Assembly: GCA_900318335.1 (NCBI GenBank)
Contig: ONKF01000003.1
Coordinates: 111,259 to 175,258 of the forward strand
DNA: 64,000 nt
Source of the DNA: an uncultured Prevotellaceae bacterium
Lineage (GTDB): Bacteria > Bacteroidota > Bacteroidia > Bacteroidales > Muribaculaceae
Reading direction: 5' to 3'
Part shown: positions 1 through 10,597 of the stretch, piece by piece
Layout of the letters: every line of letters begins with the position of its first letter
Numbering within the stretch: the first letter of the stretch is position 1
The notes under the pieces: model-generated
Seen by the model: the letters and a program-made list of their open reading frames with translations, nothing else
What the model was told of the DNA's origin: nothing
The model's database searches: none
Position numbers and translations under genes: made by a program

Positions 1-945
<945 letters not shown>

Positions 946-948
946 GAT

Positions 949-2433
949 ATGAATAACACATTTTACGGTAAACTCATATTTGAGTTGTCTCAGAATGGCC
1001 GTCAGGGTTATTCCCTGCCCGAGAACAGGTGTGACGAGTACAAGATGAGCGACCTGCCCAAGGGCTTGATGCGTGAAAACGCACCCTTGCTGCCCGAGGT
1101 TGACGAGTTGAGCGTCGTGCGCCACTACACCAACATGAGCAACAACAACTTCGGCGTGGACACGGGCTTCTACCCCCTGGGTTCCTGCACGATGAAGTAT
1201 AATCCCAAAATCAACGAGGAAATCGCTGCCCACCGCGAGTTCACGGGCCTGCACCCGCTGCAGAACCCCGAGACCACCCAGGGCGCCCTCGCTGTTTACT
1301 ACTTCCTGCAGACCAGCCTCGCCGAGATTTCGGGCCTGAGCGAGTTCACCCTGAACCCCTATGCAGGTGCTCACGGTGAGTTGACGGGTCTGATGATTAT
1401 GCGCGGTTACCACATGGAGCGTGGCGACATGAAGCGCACCAAGGTGATTATCCCCGACAGTGCCCACGGCACCAACCCCGCCAGCTCGGCCGTTTGCGGC
1501 ATGGACGTGGTGGTTGTTAAGAGCCGTCCCGACGGCACCGTCGATGTGGACGACCTGCGTCCCCTGCTGGACGACACCATCGCCGGCATGATGATGACCA
1601 ACCCCAACACGCTGGGTATCTTTGAGCACAATATCGGCGAAATCGCCAAGGCGGTTCACGATTGCGGTGGCCTGATGTACTATGACGGCGCCAACCTCAA
1701 CCCCATGCTGGGAAAGGTGCGTCCCGGTGACATCGGCTTTGATATCATGCACATCAATCTGCACAAGACCTTCTCCACACCTCACGGTGGCGGTGGCCCC
1801 GGTAGTGGTCCCGTCGGCGTACGCGCCGGTCTGGAGCATCTGCTCCCCAACCCCCGTGTCGTGAGAGTCGAGGAAGAGGATTACGACTACTTCAAGCTGG
1901 AGTGCAGCGACAAGTCCATCGGCAGCATCAGCGGTCACCTGGGCAACTTCGGCGTGATGATGCGCGCCCTCGCCTATATCCTGACCCTGGGCCGTGACCA
2001 GCTCAAGTGGGTCGGCCCGCTGGCAACCCTCAACGCCAACTACATCAAGGAGTCGTTGAAGGACGTCTATGAGCTGCCCATTGGCGGCGTGTGCAAGCAC
2101 GAGTTCGTCTATGACGGTCTGAAGGACAAGTCCACTGGTGTAACCACGCTCGACGTGGCTAAGCGTCTGCTGGACTACGGTTTCCATGCTCCCACGATCT
2201 ACTTCCCCTTGCTGTTCCACGAGGCCCTCATGGTAGAGCCCACCGAGAACGAGAGCAAGCAGACCCTGGACGAGTTCATCCGCATCATGCGCGTGATTGC
2301 CCAGGAGGCTAAGGACGATCCCGAGATGGTGAAGACCGCACCGCACAACACGCCCGTTCGTCGTCTCGACGACACCCAGGCCGCCTTGCACCCCATCGTG
2401 ACCTGGCGCGAGCTTGTTGCTGACAACCAGTAA
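949..2433 (+). CDS. gcvPB: Glycine dehydrogenase (decarboxylating) subunit 2
   Basis: 494-residue PLP-bearing half of the split glycine decarboxylase. The lysine that holds PLP lies in the motif INLHKTFSTPHGGGGPGSGP at about residue 273, and the upstream GSCTMKYNPK segment is also family-typical. Length matches the family. It follows gcvPA with a 3-nt gap, and the next gene on the same strand is lpdA, so P1, P2 and the L-protein of the glycine cleavage system are adjacent here. A long inverted repeat lies between gcvPB and lpdA and may reduce or separate expression of the last gene. Confidence 0.97.
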   Translation: MNNTFYGKLIFELSQNGRQGYSLPENRCDEYKMSDLPKGLMRENAPLLPEVDELSVVRHYTNMSNNNFGVDTGFYPLGSCTMKYNPKINEEIAAHREFTGLHPLQNPETTQGALAVYYFLQTSLAEISGLSEFTLNPYAGAHGELTGLMIMRGYHMERGDMKRTKVIIPDSAHGTNPASSAVCGMDVVVVKSRPDGTVDVDDLRPLLDDTIAGMMMTNPNTLGIFEHNIGEIAKAVHDCGGLMYYDGANLNPMLGKVRPGDIGFDIMHINLHKTFSTPHGGGGPGSGPVGVRAGLEHLLPNPRVVRVEEEDYDYFKLECSDKSIGSISGHLGNFGVMMRALAYILTLGRDQLKWVGPLATLNANYIKESLKDVYELPIGGVCKHEFVYDGLKDKSTGVTTLDVAKRLLDYGFHAPTIYFPLLFHEALMVEPTENESKQTLDEFIRIMRVIAQEAKDDPEMVKTAPHNTPVRRLDDTQAALHPIVTWRELVADNQ

Positions 2434-2457
2434 AACGGACACTACTACAGAAATCAC

Positions 2458-2527
2458 TCACGCTAAGTCGCTAAGACGCTAAGTTTTAATTGTATCTTAT
2501 TCTTAGCGACTTTGCGCCTTAGCGTGA
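2458..2527. repeat. Long imperfect inverted repeat between gcvPB and lpdA
   Basis: Arms at 2458-2483 and 2502-2527 (26 nt each, built from repeated CGCTAAG units such as TCACGCTAAGTCGCTAAG) pair with only a few mismatches around an 18-nt AT-rich loop. It could act as a terminator/attenuator, an mRNA-stabilising hairpin between operon genes, or be a REP-like dispersed palindrome. No T-run follows the right arm, which argues against a simple rho-independent terminator. Confidence 0.7.
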
Positions 2528-2570
2528 GGATTTGTTAAACTCAATCATTGTAATCTATTCAACCGATAAT

Positions 2571-3908
2571 ATGTTTGACATTATTATTATAGGTGCCGGC
2601 CCTGGCGGTTATGAGACCGCTGCCGATGCTGCCGCTCACGGCCTGACCGTTGCCATCGTCGAGCGCGACCAGATGGGAGGAACCTGCCTGAACCGCGGTT
2701 GCATACCCACCAAGGCCCTGTGCCGCAATGCCGAGGTCATCAACCTGATGCGCGAGAGCGAGGTGTGGGGTGTAAAGACCGGTGAAATGGAATTTGACTA
2801 CGCACCCGTGTTTGAGCGCAAGGAGGCTGTTGTCAAGCAGTTGCGCGAGGGCGTGGAAATGCTCATGGGCTCACCCGGCATCACCGCCATCAAGGGAGAA
2901 GCCGTCCTGAAAGACGCTAACACCGTCATCGTAAACGGCGAGGAATACAGTGCCAAGAACATCATCATCGCTACCGGCTCGGCTCCGCGCGGCCTGCCCA
3001 TCGAGGGTGCAGACCTGGCCATGACCAGCGATGACATCCTGGCGATGGAAACGCTGCCCAAGAGCCTGTGCATCGTGGGCGGTGGCGTTATCGGCATGGA
3101 GTTTGCCGCCGTATTCAGCACGTTTGGCGTCGAAGTGACCGTCATCGAGTACTGCAAGGAAATCCTGCCTCCGTTTGACAAAGACGTGGCCAAGCGCCTG
3201 AAGACCGTCCTGAGCAAGCGAGGCATCAAGATCATCACCAGTGCCGCAGTTAATGGCATCAGCCAGGGCGAGGACGGCATGACCGTGACCTATGAGCTCA
3301 AGGGTAAGCCCCAGAGCGTGACATGCGAGAAGGTGCTGATGTCTGTTGGACGCCAGCCCGTTCTGCCTCAGGGACTTGACGCCGTGGGCGTTACCGTGGG
3401 CCGTCGTGGCATCGAGGTGGACGACAACATGATGACCAACGTCAAGGGCGTGTATGCCATCGGTGACGTGAATGGCCGCATGATGCTTGCCCACGCCGCC
3501 AGTGCCCAGGGTCAGCGTGCCCTGCACGCCATCATGGGTAAAGCCGATGACATCAAGCTCGACATCGTCCCCAGTGCCGTGTTTACCGTGCCCGAGTTGG
3601 CCATGGTGGGCCTCACCGAGGAGCAATGTGCCGAGAAGGGACTTGACGTGACGGTGAAGAAATCATTCTTCCGCAGCAACGGCAAGGCAGTCGCCATGAA
3701 CGAGACCGACGGTCTGTTGAAGATGATTGTCGATAACGGAACTCGCCAGATTGTGGGTTGCCACATCTGTGGCGCACACGCTGCCGACCTCATCCAGGAA
3801 GTGGTCACCGCCATGAATGCCGGTGCCACCGTTGACCTGCTGGCCCGCAGTATCCACGGCCATCCCACCCTAAGTGAGGTGATGCTGGCCGCTGCCCGCC
3901 AATTCTAA
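2571..3908 (+). CDS. lpdA: Dihydrolipoyl dehydrogenase (glycine cleavage L-protein)
   Basis: 445-residue FAD-dependent pyridine nucleotide-disulfide oxidoreductase that reoxidises dihydrolipoyl groups with NAD+. It starts with the FAD-binding GAGPGGYETA motif; the redox disulfide is in GGTCLNRGCIPTKAL at about residues 40-45; a second nucleotide-binding GGGVIGMEFA motif and the C-terminal HGHPTLSE catalytic His/Glu motif are present. The ATG at 2571 is chosen because it puts the FAD motif at the usual distance from the N-terminus; the frame is open 13 codons further upstream, but only a TTG is available there. Position after gcvPA/gcvPB points to the glycine cleavage system, although it could also serve 2-oxoacid dehydrogenases. 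Confidence 0.95.
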   Translation: MFDIIIIGAGPGGYETAADAAAHGLTVAIVERDQMGGTCLNRGCIPTKALCRNAEVINLMRESEVWGVKTGEMEFDYAPVFERKEAVVKQLREGVEMLMGSPGITAIKGEAVLKDANTVIVNGEEYSAKNIIIATGSAPRGLPIEGADLAMTSDDILAMETLPKSLCIVGGGVIGMEFAAVFSTFGVEVTVIEYCKEILPPFDKDVAKRLKTVLSKRGIKIITSAAVNGISQGEDGMTVTYELKGKPQSVTCEKVLMSVGRQPVLPQGLDAVGVTVGRRGIEVDDNMMTNVKGVYAIGDVNGRMMLAHAASAQGQRALHAIMGKADDIKLDIVPSAVFTVPELAMVGLTEEQCAEKGLDVTVKKSFFRSNGKAVAMNETDGLLKMIVDNGTRQIVGCHICGAHAADLIQEVVTAMNAGATVDLLARSIHGHPTLSEVMLAAARQF

Positions 3909-3951
3909 TCTTCTCATGCAAGACACAGGCTTGCAACAGGATGACATGATG

Positions 3952-3981
3952 CGCCACCCGCAACCAACAAAGCGGGTGGCG
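3952..3981 (+). terminator. Hairpin after lpdA
   Basis: A perfect 10-bp stem (CGCCACCCGC at 3952-3961 with its complement at 3972-3981) and a 10-nt loop sit 43 nt after the lpdA stop. The T-tract after it is weak (GTTCCATT), so termination may be partial or factor-dependent. Confidence 0.55.
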
Positions 3982-4048
3982 TTCCATTAAATCTCGTCAT
4001 GGCGGCAAAATAGTGACGACCGAAAACCGAGAACTGAAAAGTTTTTTG

Positions 4049-4056
4049 TATCTTTG
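4049..4056 (+). promoter_or_regulatory. Bacteroidetes -7 box for uvrB
   Basis: TATCTTTG matches the TAnnTTTG -7 element, 25 nt before the uvrB ATG. No good TTTG -33 element is visible at 19-21 nt spacing, so the call rests on the -7 box and position. Confidence 0.55.
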
Positions 4057-4081
4057 TGGTTTGGAGTAAATGAATTAAACA

Positions 4082-6160
4082 ATGGAGTATAGACTGCATA
4101 GCGAGTATGAGCCGACAGGAGACCAGCCACAGGCAATTGCCGAGCTGGCTGGCGGCGTGAATGACGGTGTACCCTATCAGACACTGCTGGGCGTAACAGG
4201 CTCGGGCAAAACGTTCACTATGGCGAACGTGATTGCCCGTACCGGGCGTCCCACCCTGGTGTTGTCCCACAACAAGACCCTGGCAGCACAGCTGTATGCC
4301 GAATTCAAGAGTTTCTTTCCCGAGAATGCGGTCCACTACTTCGTTTCCTATTATGACTATTATCAGCCCGAGGCCTATATCCCATCTACCGACAAGTATA
4401 TCGAGAAGGACCTCGCCATCAACGATGAGATCGAGCGCTTGAGGCTTGCCACAGTGACCGCGCTGCTGAGCGGCCGCCGCGACATCGTGGTGGTGTCGAG
4501 TGTGTCGTGCCTGTATGGTATGGGCAACCCCGAGGATATCACTGCCAACGCCATCGAACTCAAGGTGGGCGACCAAATCGGTCGAGACGAACTGCTGCAC
4601 CGCCTGGTGGACGCCCTGTACTCGCGCAGCGATGCCGACTTGAGGATGGGCACCTTCCGCGTCAAGGGGGACACCGTTGACGTGTTCCTTAGCGACGAGG
4701 ATATCATGTTGAGAGTCATCTTCTGGGGCAACGAGATCGAGCGCATCCAAATTCTCAACAGCGAGACCCAGATGCCCACCGAGGACGTCGAGGGCTTCAA
4801 AATTTTCCCAGCCAACATCTTTGTCACCACCAAGGAGCGCATGCGTGCCGCCATGGGACAGATTGACCTGGACCGCGAGAACCAGGTCGCTGCCTTTGCC
4901 CGCGAGAACCGCTTTGCCGAGGCCAAGCGGTTGAACGAGCGCGTGACCTATGACATGGAGATGATGAGAGAGGTGGGTTATTGCTCTGGAATTGAGAATT
5001 ATAGCCGGTATTTTGACGGCAGGAGACCGGGCATGAGGCCATTCTGCCTGCTGGACTACTTCCCCGACGACTTCCTTACTATCATTGACGAGAGCCACGT
5101 GACCGTGCCACAGATCCGGGCCATGTATGGCGGCGACCAGTCGCGCAAGACCAATCTGGTCCACTACGGGTTCCGCCTGGAAGCAGCGTTAGATAACCGC
5201 CCGCTGCGGTTCGAGGAATTTGAGACCATGACCCACCAGACCATCTACGTGAGCGCCACTCCCGCCGACTATGAGTTGACCAAGAGCGAAGGCATCATCA
5301 CCGAACAACTCATCCGCCCGACGGGCCTGCTTGACCCGCAGATCATCGTGCGTCCCTCACAAGGACAGGTCGATGACCTGGTCGAAGAGATACAGCTGCG
5401 CATCGAGCGCGGCGAGCGTACCCTTGTCACCACGCTGACCAAGCGCATGGCCGAGGAGTTGAGCGATTACCTGAAGAAACTGGACATCCGCACCGCCTAT
5501 ATGCACAGTGATGTCGAGACGATGGAGCGCATCGAGATTATCGATAACCTGCGCGCCGGCGCCATCGACGTGCTGGTGGGCGTGAATCTGCTGCGCGAGG
5601 GCCTTGATCTGCCCGAAGTGTCGCTTGTCGCCATCCTGGATGCCGACAAGGAAGGTTTCCTGCGCAGCCGCCGATCGTTGACACAGACGGCCGGACGTGC
5701 CGCTCGCAACCTGAACGGCACTGTCATCATGTATGCCGACACAATCACCGACTCGATGCGGCAAACCATCGATGAGACTGAACGCCGCCGCACCCTCCAG
5801 CTCAAATATAATGAGGAGAACGGCATTACCCCCACAGCCATCATCAAGGCACGCACAGCCATCATCGGCCAAGACACCGACATGCGGCACCCGACAACGC
5901 CCAGCCGCCACAACCAGTCACCGATGCCTGGAGCCGCACCCAAGGCCTCCAACCTGCGCTATACCGAAGAGTTCAACACCAGCGCGGGTGTTGCTGCCGA
6001 TCCTGTTGTGGCATATATGGGCACAAAGGACATGCAGGCTGCCATCGACCGCCTGAAGACACAGATGCTTGATGCCGCCAAGCGTATGGACTTCCTGGAA
6101 GCAGCCCAGTACCGCGACGAGATACTGAAGCTTGAAGCGATGTTGAAAGAGAAAGAATAA
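4082..6160 (+). CDS. uvrB: Excinuclease ABC subunit B
   Basis: 692-residue damage-verification helicase of nucleotide excision repair; it is loaded by UvrA and then recruits UvrC. The Walker A motif GVTGSGKTFT is near residues 37-46, the aromatic beta-hairpin YYDYYQPEAY near 90-100, the DESHVTVPQ Walker B region near 337, and the helicase C-terminal motifs near 540-560 (GVNLLREGLDLPEVSLV). The C-terminal UVR motif for UvrC contact is at about 655-690. Length is standard. ygiQ follows after 31 nt and is probably co-transcribed. Confidence 0.98.
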   Translation: MEYRLHSEYEPTGDQPQAIAELAGGVNDGVPYQTLLGVTGSGKTFTMANVIARTGRPTLVLSHNKTLAAQLYAEFKSFFPENAVHYFVSYYDYYQPEAYIPSTDKYIEKDLAINDEIERLRLATVTALLSGRRDIVVVSSVSCLYGMGNPEDITANAIELKVGDQIGRDELLHRLVDALYSRSDADLRMGTFRVKGDTVDVFLSDEDIMLRVIFWGNEIERIQILNSETQMPTEDVEGFKIFPANIFVTTKERMRAAMGQIDLDRENQVAAFARENRFAEAKRLNERVTYDMEMMREVGYCSGIENYSRYFDGRRPGMRPFCLLDYFPDDFLTIIDESHVTVPQIRAMYGGDQSRKTNLVHYGFRLEAALDNRPLRFEEFETMTHQTIYVSATPADYELTKSEGIITEQLIRPTGLLDPQIIVRPSQGQVDDLVEEIQLRIERGERTLVTTLTKRMAEELSDYLKKLDIRTAYMHSDVETMERIEIIDNLRAGAIDVLVGVNLLREGLDLPEVSLVAILDADKEGFLRSRRSLTQTAGRAARNLNGTVIMYADTITDSMRQTIDETERRRTLQLKYNEENGITPTAIIKARTAIIGQDTDMRHPTTPSRHNQSPMPGAAPKASNLRYTEEFNTSAGVAADPVVAYMGTKDMQAAIDRLKTQMLDAAKRMDFLEAAQYRDEILKLEAMLKEKE

Positions 6161-6191
6161 AATTGGGAGTGAATCAAACCATAGAGAATGC

Positions 6192-8033
6192 ATGAAGCGC
6201 GACAAGACAAATAGTGACCACCACGTCAAGGGGCAATGGTTGCCGACGACACGCAAGGAGATGGAGCATCTGGGCTGGGAACAGGCCGATGTGATCCTGT
6301 TCACTGGCGATGCCTATATCGACCACCCGTCGATGGGAACCGCCGTCATCGGTCGCGTGCTGGAGGCCCATGGCTACAAGGTCGCCATCGTACCGCAACC
6401 CAACTGGCGCGATGACCTGCGTGACTTCAAGAAACTGGGACGCCCACGGTTGTTCTTTGGCGTGTCGGCTGGCGCAATGGACTCTATGGTAAACCACTAC
6501 ACTGCCGCCCGGCGCAAACGCAGTGATGACGCGTACACTCCCGACGGACGTGCCGGAGCCCGTCCCGACTACCCCACCATCGTCTATAGCGAGATATTGA
6601 AACGGCTTTTCCCTGATGTGCCCGTTATTGCAGGCGGCATTGAGGTGTCACTCAGGCGATTGGCCCATTATGACTACTGGCAGGACAAACTGCGTCCCTC
6701 GATTCTCGTGGACTGCCCTGCCGATATGCTGGTGTATGGCATGGGCGAGTTGCCCAACATCGCCATTGCCGACGCCCTGGCCGCAGGCAAACGCATCGAG
6801 GAACTGACCGACATCCCCCAGACGGTGGTGCGCCGACCCATTACCGAAATGCCAGCCGCCGACAGCGATACCGACGTCGTGTTGCACAGTTTTGCCGAAT
6901 GTCAGCAATCCAAAAAGGCTCAGGCACACAATTTTAAGGTTATCGAGGTGGAAAGCAACCTGTGGCACGGCCACAACGTGTGGCAAGCAACCGGTGATAT
7001 CGCCGTGAAGGTGAACCGCACCAATCCCCCCATGACCACCGAGCAGATTGACGCCTCATTTGACCTGCCCTATACCCGCTTGCCCCACCCCCGCTACCAA
7101 GGCAAGCGCATACCGGCCTATGAGATGATCAGGCACTCGGTGTGCATGCACCGCGGATGCTTCGGGGGATGCGCCTTCTGCACCATCAGTGCCCACCAGG
7201 GCAAGTTCATCGCCTCGCGCAGCAAGGAATCCATCCTGCGTGAGGTCAAGCAGGTGACCCAGATGGAAGATTTCAAAGGCTACATCAGCGACCTGGGTGG
7301 TCCCAGCGCCAACATGTATGGCATGCGCGGCAAGGATTTAGAGCGTTGCCAGCGTTGCCAGCGCCCGTCATGCCTGCACCCTCAGCCCTGCAGCAACCTC
7401 AATACAGACCACAGCCAACTGCTAGACATCTACCATGCCGTGGATGCCCTGCCCGAAGTGAAGAAATCATTTATCGGTAGCGGTGTGCGCTATGACCTGT
7501 CGATGCACCGCACGGGTGACCCGCGCGTGGACAAAGTCAATGCACGGTATAACGAGGAACTCATCCGTTTCCATGTTTCAGGACGGTTGAAAGTCGCCCC
7601 CGAACACACCAGCGACGAGGTGCTGATGCTGATGCGCAAGCCGTCATTTGAGCTGTTCAGGCGCTTTAAGGCACTTTTTGACCGCGTGAATGTGAAGTAT
7701 AACCTGCGCCAGCAGCTTATCCCCTACTTCATCTCGTCCCACCCCGGCTGCCACGAGGCCGACATGGCCGAACTTGCCGCCATCACGAAGGAACTGGACT
7801 TCCGTCTGGAGCAAGTACAGGATTTCACACCCACACCCATGACCATCTCGACCGAGACCTATTATACCGGCTTCCACCCCTATACGCTGAAGCCCGTCTA
7901 TTGCGCCAAGACACCGATAGAAAAGCAGGCTCAACGGTTATTCTTCTTCTGGTATGACCGCAAGAACCGCGCCGCCATCACCGCTGCCTTGAAACGCATA
8001 CGCCGCACTGATCTGCTGAAGAAACTTTATTAA
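6192..8033 (+). CDS. ygiQ: YgiQ-family (UPF0313) radical SAM protein
   Basis: 613-residue radical SAM protein of the YgiQ family. The three cluster-binding cysteines lie in RGCFGGCAFC at about residues 323, 327 and 330 (Cx3Cx2C), far from the N-terminus, as is usual in this family because an N-terminal B12-binding-like domain precedes the radical SAM barrel. A second Cys-rich segment (CQRCQRPSCLHPQPC) follows near residues 390-405. The substrate is not established. The gene follows uvrB with a 31-nt gap and precedes a PAP2 phosphatase on the same strand. Confidence 0.93.
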   Translation: MKRDKTNSDHHVKGQWLPTTRKEMEHLGWEQADVILFTGDAYIDHPSMGTAVIGRVLEAHGYKVAIVPQPNWRDDLRDFKKLGRPRLFFGVSAGAMDSMVNHYTAARRKRSDDAYTPDGRAGARPDYPTIVYSEILKRLFPDVPVIAGGIEVSLRRLAHYDYWQDKLRPSILVDCPADMLVYGMGELPNIAIADALAAGKRIEELTDIPQTVVRRPITEMPAADSDTDVVLHSFAECQQSKKAQAHNFKVIEVESNLWHGHNVWQATGDIAVKVNRTNPPMTTEQIDASFDLPYTRLPHPRYQGKRIPAYEMIRHSVCMHRGCFGGCAFCTISAHQGKFIASRSKESILREVKQVTQMEDFKGYISDLGGPSANMYGMRGKDLERCQRCQRPSCLHPQPCSNLNTDHSQLLDIYHAVDALPEVKKSFIGSGVRYDLSMHRTGDPRVDKVNARYNEELIRFHVSGRLKVAPEHTSDEVLMLMRKPSFELFRRFKALFDRVNVKYNLRQQLIPYFISSHPGCHEADMAELAAITKELDFRLEQVQDFTPTPMTISTETYYTGFHPYTLKPVYCAKTPIEKQAQRLFFFWYDRKNRAAITAALKRIRRTDLLKKLY

Positions 8034-8075
8034 GCCATTGGCTTATCGCTATCACATACAATAAAAGAGAAAACG

Positions 8076-8621
8076 ATGAAAACCGCCCGAATACTCATAG
8101 CCGCTCTGCTGATTGCCACTAACCTGATTGGCCATGCTGATAATGACGCGTTGCGCCACACGACCGATGTCATGTGCCTACTGCCTGACGCGACTGCGCT
8201 GGGCGTTGCCATTGCCAAACACGACACCCAAGGCCTCAAGCAATTAGGCTTAAGCACCGCCACATGCCTGGTTGTGAACTACGGTCTGGAACTATGTATC
8301 AAGAAAGACCGCCCAGACGGCACGGGCCACCATGCTTTCCCGAGTACCCACACGGCAGTCGCCTTTAACGGCTCCACCTTCCTGATGAAGCGCTATGGCT
8401 GGAAATGGGGCGTGCCTGCCTATGTCGTGTCGAGTTTTGTGGCATGGGGGCGAGTCAAAACCGACCGCCACGACTGGTGGGATGTGCTGGGCGGAGCTGC
8501 CATCGGAGCGGGAAGTGCCTTTATCTTTACCAGGCCGTTTGTCAAGAATGTTGACGTAACAATAAGCCCGACCACCTTCGGTGACCGGGCCTATGGAATG
8601 ACTGCAGTAATACAGTTCTAA
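8076..8621 (+). CDS. PAP2-family phosphatase, exported
   Basis: 181 residues with an N-terminal signal sequence (MKTARILIAALLIATNLIGHA). The three PAP2/vanadium-haloperoxidase motifs are visible: KKDRPDG (K..RP) near residue 74, FPSTH near 85-90, and R-x5-H-x3-D in GRVKTDRHDWWD near 126-137. The substrate is probably a membrane lipid phosphate (undecaprenyl pyrophosphate or phosphatidate), but this cannot be read from the sequence. The protein is shorter than multi-span PAP2 enzymes and looks periplasmic or outer-membrane facing. The gene converges with the minus-strand gene at 8628, with a 6-nt gap. Confidence 0.85.
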   Translation: MKTARILIAALLIATNLIGHADNDALRHTTDVMCLLPDATALGVAIAKHDTQGLKQLGLSTATCLVVNYGLELCIKKDRPDGTGHHAFPSTHTAVAFNGSTFLMKRYGWKWGVPAYVVSSFVAWGRVKTDRHDWWDVLGGAAIGAGSAFIFTRPFVKNVDVTISPTTFGDRAYGMTAVIQF

Positions 8622-8627
8622 AGAATC

Positions 8628-10541
8628 TTATTTCACGAGCACCTTCTTAGCGGTACCATTGCTCATCTTCACGATGTTGATACCAGGCTGCAGGCTGTCG
8701 TGCTGACGGCCCATCACGTCGTAGTAAGCAACGGGAACTGAGTTATCGTCGGCGATAAGCTCCTCGATGCCGGCAGTTGCCTCGTTCAAGCTGGTTGAGT
8801 AAGCGTTGTTGACATACATATCGGTGTAAACGCCAGTTGCGCCATTAGCGAGGGGACGGCTGATGAAGGCAACGATATCCATCTTGTCAACATTCCAGTC
8901 CTCAGGAATTTCAACCTCAAAGGTGTTGGAGTACTTGTTGTCACCCACCTTGTTGAGATCAACGCCAAATACGGAACCGAGAGCCGTACGGAGGACGTGG
9001 TTGTGTACATAGTCAGAAATCCACTTACCCTGATTGAGCTGGCGATATACCAAGCTGTCCTCAGTGAGGTAAACCGTCAACTTGGCATCCTCGCCCATCA
9101 TGACGTCAAAGTCGGGGGTGAGATCACCGTGTACAGTGAAGACGGCCTTGGAGCGGTCCTCATCGGTGAAGTAACCGTCGATAGCGATCGAAGCGAAGCA
9201 GGGAGTCTCCTCGGCAAGATGATCCAGGAAGCTGCTCAACTCAGCAGCAACCATCTGATGATACTGCTCGTAGTAACCGATACCACAGGCAATGGTAGCA
9301 TCATCTTCCCAACCTACAGAGCGGTTAAATGCGGCATAGGGCCAACCTTGAGCGCCCATGTAGTTGAACAGGGTGTCACACTGTGCAGTGTTGCAGGGGT
9401 CAACGCCACTCTGGTTGCCGTGGATGGCCACCATTGCGATGTCGTTACGCATATCCATGAGGTAATGGAGCATGGAAGCGCCCAGGGGGCAATAGGTGCA
9501 AGTGTTGGAGGTGAGCTCCTCGATCAGGTGTTTCTGACGGGGGAAGCTGGTGGTGATGATCTTGAAGATATAATCCAGCGACTGGGGAGTGTCAATAGGA
9601 TCGCCTTCGAGAGTAGCAAGAGCCACGGTGAGCACGTGCTCGCCAGTCTCCATGCCCTCGGTTGATACCACACCAGACATCTCAACTGAAGTTGAGCCAA
9701 TCTCAACAGCATTGGTAAGAGTGGTCACCGTCTCACCATCAACCTTCACGTCAATAACCAGAGCCTCGGGCTCAACGGCCATGACACCCGTGTTCTTGAT
9801 CTTGAAAGTGAAGTTCAGGTCATCACCCAAGTTCACAAAGTTGCTGGTGTGAAGGTTGGACATGCGGATAGCATAGTTGGGGAACTCTTCGCTCTCAACA
9901 ATACACTGAACGCTCAGGTTGCCATAAGAATCCAAACCTACGTTCTGCCAAGAGCCCTGGATGTAGCAGTAAGAAGGATAGATGTCACCCACCTCGACAG
10001 CCGAGATAGGATAGTTGCTTGAGGTCTGGGTGTAATCAAAACCAATCATCAGACCAGTGTTGGCATCTAAATCCAACTCATAGGGCTCATCGAGAGTAAT
10101 CGTGTTCCAACCCAGCTGGCCCGAACTGTTAGGCCACTCGGTAAACTGACCAATGTTGCCATTAGCATCGACGGGAGCAGCAAACACGCGGGTAATGCTG
10201 GTAGCCTGAGCCAAACCTACACGGAAAGCTTTGATCTTACCGCCAAGGAACATCGAGAGTTCACTGGGTTCAAGCACGGTTGCAATGGGCATCGTTCCGG
10301 GCAGGCCGGTGATACCCAAGCCATTGGTACTCAGATCATCGGTGTCATAGTGGCCCATGATGCGCTGGTTGGCAGGCAAATCAGCACGTGCGGGAGCCTT
10401 TTGAGGTGCATTCCAGCTCTTGAGATCTGCTGTGTTGAAATGCAGCAGGCCATTAGCCTGGGGTGCGTTGAGCAACTGCGCACCCATCGACAGCGGCAAC
10501 AACAAGGAAGCCGCAATTGCGAGTAAAGATTTTTTCTTCAT
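8628..10541 (-). CDS. Secreted Omp28-like thioredoxin-fold protein with sorting tail
   Basis: 637 residues. The N-terminus is a signal peptide (MKKKSLLAIAASLLLPLSMGA). The centre resembles the Omp28 family: HLIEELTSNTCTYCPLG carries a CxxC at about residues 348 and 351, followed by a GNQSGVDPC segment typical of this thioredoxin-like fold. The last ~75 residues (DVMGRQ...GINIVKMSNG...KKVLVK) resemble type IX secretion C-terminal sorting domains, which would send the protein to the cell surface. It is the last gene of the minus-strand operon that starts at 14294. The enzymatic or redox role is inferred only from the CxxC. Confidence 0.75.
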   Translation of the reverse strand: MKKKSLLAIAASLLLPLSMGAQLLNAPQANGLLHFNTADLKSWNAPQKAPARADLPANQRIMGHYDTDDLSTNGLGITGLPGTMPIATVLEPSELSMFLGGKIKAFRVGLAQATSITRVFAAPVDANGNIGQFTEWPNSSGQLGWNTITLDEPYELDLDANTGLMIGFDYTQTSSNYPISAVEVGDIYPSYCYIQGSWQNVGLDSYGNLSVQCIVESEEFPNYAIRMSNLHTSNFVNLGDDLNFTFKIKNTGVMAVEPEALVIDVKVDGETVTTLTNAVEIGSTSVEMSGVVSTEGMETGEHVLTVALATLEGDPIDTPQSLDYIFKIITTSFPRQKHLIEELTSNTCTYCPLGASMLHYLMDMRNDIAMVAIHGNQSGVDPCNTAQCDTLFNYMGAQGWPYAAFNRSVGWEDDATIACGIGYYEQYHQMVAAELSSFLDHLAEETPCFASIAIDGYFTDEDRSKAVFTVHGDLTPDFDVMMGEDAKLTVYLTEDSLVYRQLNQGKWISDYVHNHVLRTALGSVFGVDLNKVGDNKYSNTFEVEIPEDWNVDKMDIVAFISRPLANGATGVYTDMYVNNAYSTSLNEATAGIEELIADDNSVPVAYYDVMGRQHDSLQPGINIVKMSNGTAKKVLVK

Positions 10542-10597
10542 ACAGTTAAAGTTTTTATTGAATATAAAATAATAGGTTAAACGCTCAATTCACAAGT

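Noticed and set aside
2434-2570. Riboswitch upstream of lpdA
   Set aside because: The structure is a simple imperfect palindrome of CGCTAAG units without features of a glycine or other riboswitch.
3914-5164. Long minus-strand open frame (about 416 codons) over uvrB
   Set aside because: It is fully antisense to uvrB, which has all family motifs; the frame is His/Val/Leu-rich in the way expected from a shadow of GC-rich codons, with no motif or promoter.
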